A stretch of 10,433 nt of DNA from Gammaproteobacteria bacterium (GTDB taxonomy: Bacteria > Pseudomonadota > Gammaproteobacteria > Chromatiales > Chromatiaceae), in NCBI GenBank assembly GCA_019136395.1, contig JAGVUH010000624.1, positions 1 through 10,433 on the forward strand, written 5' to 3'. A program made the translations under genes and the position numbers. The notes beneath the pieces are model-generated. The model was not told the origin of the DNA. It was given only the letters and a program-made list of their open reading frames with translations, and ran no database searches. The first letter of the stretch is position 1. Each line of letters begins with the position of its first letter. Positions 5,949-10,433 of the stretch are shown in pieces.

Positions 5949-7493
5949 TCAAAGGGTCTCCACCTCGAAGCCCACCAGCGAGCGCCGCACGCGGCTGAAC
6001 TCGATGCCGACGAGATGGATCGGCTGCCCCTCGGCGCGGTACTTGTCGGCGTAGCCCCGGTCCTTGATCTGCTGCAAGGCCGCGCCTTCCGGGGCCAACT
6101 CTACCACCTTGAACTCAAACAGCCAGATGTGGCCGTTGAAGCGCAGGCGCAGGTCAAGGCGACCCTGATGGCTGGCGTCCTCCGCCACCAGGTCCAGCCC
6201 CAGGGCGGCAAGGTGGCTGTAAAAGACGCTGGCGTAGTAGCCCTCGTAACGGGCGAAGGGATGGGTGTCGTGCCATTGGTGGGGGATGGCGGCGAACAGG
6301 CTGGCGATATGCCGGCGCAGGGCGTCAAAGTCGGCGGCGACCAGGACATCGTAGAGCCGGCTCACGGCGCGTTCGGCCTGCATGGCGTCGCCCATCAGGC
6401 CCTTGAGCAGGGCATCGTTCAGGGCGGACTCGACTTCGAGATTGGGATAGCCCAGTTGGTACTCCCAGCGCGCTCCCATTTGGCGCGAGCCGGTGAAGGT
6501 CAGATAGCCGGTCTGCCACAACAGGGCCTCGGAAGGCATGTTCTGCACGTCGAAGGTGGAGATCAGGGCCTCGGAGGCCCGCACCTGGGCCAGATCGGGC
6601 GTGAAGAAGCCCCGTTCGGTGAGCACCTCCACCAGAAAGGTCGGCGTGCCGGTCTCGAACCACCAGGGGCGGAACTCGCGGGCATCGAACAACAGCAGCA
6701 CGTCGAAGGGGTTGTAGACCGCCTCCCCCAGCCAGTTGTAGCCGTTGTACCAGGCCCGGATCTGGTCGCGGTCCAAGCCCGCCAGCTCCGGGGCGAAGAC
6801 CTGGTCCAGATCGGCCTCGGTGTAGCCACAGATAGCTGAATAGCGGGCATCGACGGTGATGTCCTTGAGGTTGTTCAGCCCGGAGAACAGGCTGACCTTG
6901 CTGAACTTGGAGACCCCGGTGAGGAAGACGAAGCGGATATGCGCGTCCGAATCCTTGATCACCGAATAGAGATCGCGCAGGCCATCGCGCATGGCACGGG
7001 CCATCTCCGGCGCGGTGATATTGTCCAGGATGGGCTTGTCGTATTCATCCACCAGCACCACCACGCGCTCGCCGGTGGTGGCATGGGCCTTGCGAATCAA
7101 CTCCGCGAAACAGCCACCCAGCGTTGGCTGCGTGCATGAGATACCCAGCGCCTCTTGATTGACGGCCAACTGCTCGCCGATCTTGGCGTCAAGTTCGCCC
7201 GGCTGCCGGACTACCCCACCGCCAAAGCTCAGCCGGATCACCGGGTAGCGCCGCGACCAGTCCCAGCGGCTCTCGGCCGCCAGCCCCCGGAACAGGACCT
7301 GGTTACCCGCGAACAGTTCCGCCAGGGTGTCCAGAAACAGGGACTTGCCGAAGCGCCGCGGGCGGGAGAGGAAATAATGGGTGCCCTCCGCGATGAGCCG
7401 CAGGGCGAAGTCGGTCTTGTCGACATAGTAACAATTACCCTCCCGGATCTTACTCAGGGTCTGGATGCCGATGGGCAGGGCGCTTTTGTTCAT
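5949..7493 (-). CDS. AAA-ATPase-like / PD-(D/E)XK nuclease-like protein (DUF1703 type)
   Basis: The 514-residue product joins an N-terminal ATPase-like domain (PF09820 type) to a C-terminal PD-(D/E)XK nuclease-like domain (PF08011 type). The opening LPIGIQTLSKIREGNCYYVD is characteristic. The P-loop region is FLSRPRRFGKSLFLDTL (41-57): it keeps GKS but has Ser-Arg in place of the first Walker A glycine, as is usual in this family. Walker B is VVVLVDEYDKP (144-154). FVFLTGVSKFSKVSLFSGLNNL (188-209) is the sensor-like stretch. The nuclease-like core has E418 (YEGYYASVFY), D447 (GRLDLRL) and E460-x-K462 (WLFEFKV), then QQIKDRGYADKY. All expected acidic and lysine residues are present, so the domain looks catalytically intact. 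The family is abundant, often multicopy and patchy, and its biological role is unknown. Start: ATG 7493, with a poor ribosome binding site. It stands alone, flanked by repeats. Confidence 0.9.
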   Translation of the reverse strand: MNKSALPIGIQTLSKIREGNCYYVDKTDFALRLIAEGTHYFLSRPRRFGKSLFLDTLAELFAGNQVLFRGLAAESRWDWSRRYPVIRLSFGGGVVRQPGELDAKIGEQLAVNQEALGISCTQPTLGGCFAELIRKAHATTGERVVVLVDEYDKPILDNITAPEMARAMRDGLRDLYSVIKDSDAHIRFVFLTGVSKFSKVSLFSGLNNLKDITVDARYSAICGYTEADLDQVFAPELAGLDRDQIRAWYNGYNWLGEAVYNPFDVLLLFDAREFRPWWFETGTPTFLVEVLTERGFFTPDLAQVRASEALISTFDVQNMPSEALLWQTGYLTFTGSRQMGARWEYQLGYPNLEVESALNDALLKGLMGDAMQAERAVSRLYDVLVAADFDALRRHIASLFAAIPHQWHDTHPFARYEGYYASVFYSHLAALGLDLVAEDASHQGRLDLRLRFNGHIWLFEFKVVELAPEGAALQQIKDRGYADKYRAEGQPIHLVGIEFSRVRRSLVGFEVETL

Positions 7494-7535
7494 GGCGGCA
7501 GGTGGCGAAGCACTTCAATCAAGACAATGGCTTGG

Positions 7536-7544
7536 ATATTAGCA
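7536..7544 (-). promoter_or_regulatory. Candidate extended -10 for the ATPase/nuclease gene
   Basis: Read on the minus strand, this is TGCTAATAT: a TAATAT hexamer (four of six bases of the consensus) preceded by TGn, the extended -10 signature that can work with a poor -35. It would start transcription near 7529, giving a leader of about 35 nt to the ATG at 7493. No good -35 is seen. Confidence 0.35.
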
Positions 7545-7602
7545 TGGGTGGATGGATCCTTTGCCCCTGGCCCGAAGAGGGGGAGACTCAAGCCCAGGAT
7601 AT

Positions 7603-7627
7603 TGGGAGCATGGTTTCCATGCCCCCA
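7603..7627. other. Intergenic hairpin
   Basis: GCATGG (7608-7613) and CCATGC (7617-7622) pair around a TTT loop. After one A/C mismatch the stem continues with GGG (7604-7606) and CCC (7624-7626), closed by T7603-A7627. No T-run follows on either strand, which argues against a standard terminator. It lies upstream of the candidate promoter of the ATPase/nuclease gene and could be a regulator site or part of a decayed repeat. Confidence 0.45.
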
Positions 7628-7758
7628 GGTGAAAAAGGCCAAATTACCAAACAAAGCCATTTTGTGCGGCGCAGCAAGGTGGTGCCGCCCGGCGATGTGG
7701 CATGAACTGACGGGGCTGGAAAAGTACCGGGATACCAGGTAACTGCAAGGACGGGTGC

Positions 7759-7775
7759 CCGGTTAAAGAGGTATC
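7759..7775. repeat. Dispersed intergenic repeat copy 2
   Basis: CCGGTTAAAGAGGTATC matches the copy at 5138-5154 at 16 of 17 positions, in the same orientation. The following GGGATAGACGGGGATCGGGA tract parallels the GATAGGGGAT array after copy 1. In one minus-strand frame the two copies read DTSLTGHPS and DASLTGATPS, which shows that similarity extends slightly beyond the exact match. Confidence 0.55.
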
Positions 7776-7932
7776 GGGATAGACGGGGATCGGGATCAGA
7801 CGAATAGCGGTCCTGGTCGCCACCGGGGCTACCCGGGCCACTGGCAAGCCGATTTTATTCCGCCGGGCTTGACGGTAAACTCCTCACCCTTGCCCTTCAA
7901 GCGCTTTAGCGCCTCAAGCCTCCGAGGTCACC

Positions 7933-9132
7933 GTGGTCGCCCCAGTCCCGGAATTTCGTCGCATCCAGCGCCTCCCGCCCTATGTCTTCAATATCGTCAA
8001 CGAGTTGAAGGCCGCCGCCCGGGCCCGGGGCGAGGACATCATCGACTTCGGCATGGGCAATCCCGATCAGCCCACCCCCCGGCATATCGTCGACAAGCTG
8101 CTGGAGGCCGCCCAGCGTGGCGACACCCATCGCTACTCAGTCTCCCGCGGCATCCCCCGCCTGCGCCGCGCCATCTGCAACTGGTATCGTCAGCGCTTTC
8201 AGGTCGAGCTCGACCCGGACCAGGAGGCCATCGTCACCATCGGCTCCAAGGAGGGGCTGGCCCACCTGGCCCTCGCCACCATGGGCCCTGGTGACACCGT
8301 CCTGGTGCCCAATCCGGCTTACCCCATTCACCCCTACGGCTTCGTCATCGCCGGGGCCGACGTCCGCCATGTCCCCCTGGTCCCCGGCATCGACTTCTTC
8401 GCCGAGCTGCGCCGGGCCATCGAGGATTCCTGGCCCAAGCCCAAGATGCTGGTGATCAACTTCCCCGGCAATCCCACCGCCCAATGCGTCGAGCTCGACT
8501 TCTTCGAGCGGGTCATCGCCATCGCCCGGGAGCACGGCATCTGGGTGGTCCACGACCTGGCTTACGCCGACATCGTCTTCGATGGCTACGTCGCCCCCTC
8601 CATCCTCCAGGTCCCCGGGGCCACCGAGGTCGCCGTCGAATTCTTCTCCCTGTCGAAGAGCTACAACATGCCCGGTTGGCGCATCGGCTTCATGTGCGGC
8701 AACGCCGACCTGGTCGGCGCCCTGGCCCGTATCAAGTCCTACCTGGACTATGGCACCTTCACCCCCATCCAGGTCGCCGCCATCGCCGCCCTGGAGGGTC
8801 CCCAGGACTGCCTGCGCCAGATCAGCGGCCAGTATGAGAGCCGCCGCAACGTCCTCTGTGAGGGCCTGGCCGCCGCCGGCTGGCATATGGACAAACCCAA
8901 GGCCACGATGTTCGCCTGGGCCCCGATCCCCGAACCCTATCGCGAGCTCGGCTCCCTGGAATTCGCCAAGAAGCTGCTCGGCGAGGCCAAGGTCGCCGTC
9001 TCCCCCGGCATCGGCTTCGGCCAGTACGGCGATACCCACGTCCGCTTCGGCCTGATTGAGAACGAACATCGCACCCGTCAGGCGGTCCGCGGCATCAAGG
9101 ACATGTTCCGCCGCGACGGCTATCCCGGCTAA
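7933..9132 (+). CDS. alaC: Alanine-forming aminotransferase, AlaC type
   Basis: This 399-residue, fold-type I, PLP-dependent cytoplasmic enzyme transfers the amino group of glutamate to pyruvate to make alanine. Similarity to E. coli AlaC (YfdZ, 412 residues) runs end to end: RLPPYVFNI near the start, [15 protein letters not shown] (35-49), [14 protein letters not shown] (68-81), [11 protein letters not shown] (102-112), [14 protein letters not shown], the cofactor-binding [12 protein letters not shown] and [13 protein letters not shown]. The Schiff-base lysine is K242 in [15 protein letters not shown]. The carboxylate-binding arginine is probably R371 in [10 protein letters not shown]. The start is GTG 7933, with GAGG (7924-7927) and a 5-nt spacer; it aligns with the family start a few residues before RRIQRLPPY. 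hom follows 123 bp downstream in the same direction, fitting a pyruvate/aspartate-family amino-acid cluster. Substrate assignment is by similarity. Confidence 0.93.
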   Translation: MVAPVPEFRRIQRLPPYVFNIVNELKAAARARGEDIIDFGMGNPDQPTPRHIVDKLLEAAQRGDTHRYSVSRGIPRLRRAICNWYRQRFQVELDPDQEAIVTIGSKEGLAHLALATMGPGDTVLVPNPAYPIHPYGFVIAGADVRHVPLVPGIDFFAELRRAIEDSWPKPKMLVINFPGNPTAQCVELDFFERVIAIAREHGIWVVHDLAYADIVFDGYVAPSILQVPGATEVAVEFFSLSKSYNMPGWRIGFMCGNADLVGALARIKSYLDYGTFTPIQVAAIAALEGPQDCLRQISGQYESRRNVLCEGLAAAGWHMDKPKATMFAWAPIPEPYRELGSLEFAKKLLGEAKVAVSPGIGFGQYGDTHVRFGLIENEHRTRQAVRGIKDMFRRDGYPG

Positions 9133-9255
9133 AGCACTTCCTCCCTCGTCCCATAGCCGCGAGCAGCACCAATGTTGGACCGGGGGGGCGAGCACCGCCG
9201 CCGCGCGGCCCCCGCGGATTGAAATCAAACGTTTAGAAAGCAAGAGGAACTGATT

Positions 9256-10433
9256 ATGGAGCCGGTCAAGATCGGTTTGTTGGGCCTGGGCACGGTCGGT
9301 GGCGGTACGGTCACCGTCCTGACCCGCAACGCGGCGGAGATCGCCCGTCGCGCCGGCCGGGAGATCAAGATCGCCCGGGCCGCGGCCATGCAGTACAACC
9401 CCGAGATCCCTGGTCTCGACCAGATCGGCCAGATCGGCAACGACGCCTTCGCCGTCGTCGATGATCCCGAGATCGACATCGTCATCGAGCTCATCGGCGG
9501 TTACTCCCCGGCGCGGGAACTGGTGCTCAAGGCCATCGCCAACGGCAAGCACGTCGTCACCGCCAACAAGGCTCTCATCGCCCGCCATGGCAACGAGATC
9601 TTCGCCGCCGCCCGTGACCAGGGCGTGGTCGTCGCCTTCGAAGCCGCCGTCGCCGGGGGCGTGCCCATCATCAAGGCCCTGCGCGAGGGCCTGGCCGCCA
9701 ACCACATCGAGTGGATCGCCGGCATCATCAACGGCACCGGCAACTTCATCCTCACCGAGATGCGCGACAAGGGCCGCGACTTTGGCGACGTCCTGGCCGA
9801 GGCCCAGGCCCTGGGCTACGCCGAGGCCGATCCCACCTTCGATGTCGAGGGCATCGACGCCGCCCACAAGCTCACCATCCTCGGCTCCCTGGCCTTCGGC
9901 ATCCCCTTGCAGTTCGAGAAGACCTTCACCGAGGGCATCTCCCGCATCCAGGCCCAGGACGTGGCCTACGCCGCCGAGCTTGGTTACCGCATCAAGCACT
10001 TGGGCATCGCCCGCCGCTCCGGTCATGGCATCGAGCTGCGCGTCCACCCGACCCTTATCCCCCATCGTCGGCTCATCGCCAATGTCGACGGGGTCATGAA
10101 CGCCGTCCTGGTCAAGGGCGACGCCGTCGGCCCAACCCTTTACTACGGCGCCGGCGCCGGCGCCCTGCCCACCGCCTCCGCCGTGGTCGCCGACGTCCTC
10201 GACGTGGCCCGGGTCCTGACCTCCGATCCCGGCAACCGCGTCCCCCACCTGGCCTTCCAGCCCGACGAGATCGCCGACATCCCGGTGCTGCCCATGGCGG
10301 AGGTCGAGACCGCCTACTATCTGCGCATCGCCGCCCTCGATCAACCCGGCGTCATGGCCGAGATCGCCGGCATCCTGGGGTCCGAGGGCATCAGCATCGA
10401 GGCCATCAAGCAGAAGGAGCCGGAGGAGGGCGA
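9256..10433 (+). CDS. hom: Homoserine dehydrogenase (3' end beyond window)
   Basis: Hom reduces aspartate-4-semialdehyde to homoserine with NAD(P)H, the branch point towards threonine, methionine and isoleucine. The 392 visible codons contain GLGTVGGG (10-17) for cofactor binding, VIELIGGYSPA, K105 in TANKALIA, EAAVAGGVPIIKALREGL, GIINGTGNFILTEM (N159-GTGN) and GYAEADPTFDVEGIDAAHKL with D192 and K205. The lysines at 105 and 205 correspond to the catalytic pair described for bacterial enzymes. From residue 354 an ACT domain begins (YYLRIAALDQPGVMAEIAGI), which in this family senses threonine; so feedback inhibition is likely. The family length is about 435 residues, so roughly 40 are missing past the edge. 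It is a stand-alone Hom, not fused to aspartokinase. The start is ATG 9256, with AGAGGA (9243-9248) ideally placed. thrC is a likely next gene. The 123-bp gap to alaC is GC-rich, without a clear terminator. Confidence 0.96.
   Translation, partial: MEPVKIGLLGLGTVGGGTVTVLTRNAAEIARRAGREIKIARAAAMQYNPEIPGLDQIGQIGNDAFAVVDDPEIDIVIELIGGYSPARELVLKAIANGKHVVTANKALIARHGNEIFAAARDQGVVVAFEAAVAGGVPIIKALREGLAANHIEWIAGIINGTGNFILTEMRDKGRDFGDVLAEAQALGYAEADPTFDVEGIDAAHKLTILGSLAFGIPLQFEKTFTEGISRIQAQDVAYAAELGYRIKHLGIARRSGHGIELRVHPTLIPHRRLIANVDGVMNAVLVKGDAVGPTLYYGAGAGALPTASAVVADVLDVARVLTSDPGNRVPHLAFQPDEIADIPVLPMAEVETAYYLRIAALDQPGVMAEIAGILGSEGISIEAIKQKEPEEG

Larger units (their letters stand above)
7494..7932. other. 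439-bp gene-free region between divergent genes
   Basis: This stretch separates the minus-strand ATPase/nuclease gene from alaC. It holds a candidate extended -10 for the former (7536-7544), a strong hairpin (7603-7627), the second copy of the dispersed CCGGTTAAAGAGG repeat (7759-7775) and a weak hairpin, GCGCTTTAGCGC (7901-7912), just before the alaC ribosome binding site. Short open frames cross it, for example a GTG-started 67-codon frame at 7502-7705, but none has a convincing start, ribosome binding site or recognisable protein. The composition of 7660-7800 suggests a longer degraded repeat. No tRNA or known riboswitch is recognised. Confidence 0.55.

Noticed and set aside
6015..6839. 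A 274-codon plus-strand open frame
   Set aside because: It lies wholly opposite the ATPase/nuclease gene, whose motifs are intact, and has no recognisable protein features.
7502..7705. A small 67-codon gene upstream of alaC
   Set aside because: GTG start without a ribosome binding site, no recognisable motif, and it runs through hairpin and repeat-like DNA.
9181..9214. CGGGGG/CCCCCG arms as a terminator after alaC
   Set aside because: Only 6 bp with a 22-nt GC-rich loop and no T-run; expected by chance in such sequence.
9215..9226. GGATTGAAATC as the end of a CRISPR repeat
   Set aside because: Occurs once, with no spaced repeats around it.
8137..10344. A 735-codon open frame on the minus strand across alaC and hom
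   Set aside because: It is the antisense shadow of two strongly recognised enzymes; the Asp/Gly-rich repetitive peptide mirrors the GCC/ATC/GTC codon bias of the real genes.

Overview
The window is GC-rich and looks like a chromosomal segment of a gammaproteobacterium. The best guess is Chromatiales (purple sulfur bacteria and relatives). Support comes from an AlaC-type aminotransferase very close to the E. coli protein placed directly before homoserine dehydrogenase, a YgfX-type protein, and many small palindromic repeats between genes. The assignment rests on remembered protein similarity, not on a search.

Layout, left to right. Positions 1-219 hold two folded intergenic elements and no gene. 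A SAM-dependent methyltransferase with a regulatory domain (220-1803, minus) is divergent from a YgfX/CptA-like membrane protein (1969-2583, plus); the 165 bp between them contain two further inverted repeats. The YgfX-like gene converges on, and overlaps by 7 bp, a six-helix membrane protein of unknown function (2577-3137, minus). galE (3314-4297, plus) follows and lacks about 13 conserved residues in frame. Three minus-strand genes come next: an anchored envelope protein of unknown function (4424-5125), a Mth938/DUF498-family protein (5345-5716) and a large AAA-ATPase-like/PD-(D/E)XK protein (5949-7493). The gaps around these three are full of short tandem and inverted repeats. After a 439 bp gene-free stretch come alaC (7933-9132) and hom (9256 to the window edge), both plus strand and probably co-directional members of an amino-acid biosynthesis cluster.

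How the genes work together. Only alaC-hom form an evident pathway unit: alanine formation from pyruvate, and the aspartate-semialdehyde to homoserine branch point towards threonine and methionine. galE supplies UDP-galactose for surface polysaccharide. The other genes look like independent single-gene units. I do not see a defence island, prophage, CRISPR array, tRNA or rRNA. The most unusual signals are the galE internal deletion, the G-rich in-frame duplication inside the YgfX-like gene, a hairpin touching the methyltransferase ribosome binding site, and a family of intergenic repeats, one of which occurs twice in the window (5138 and 7759).
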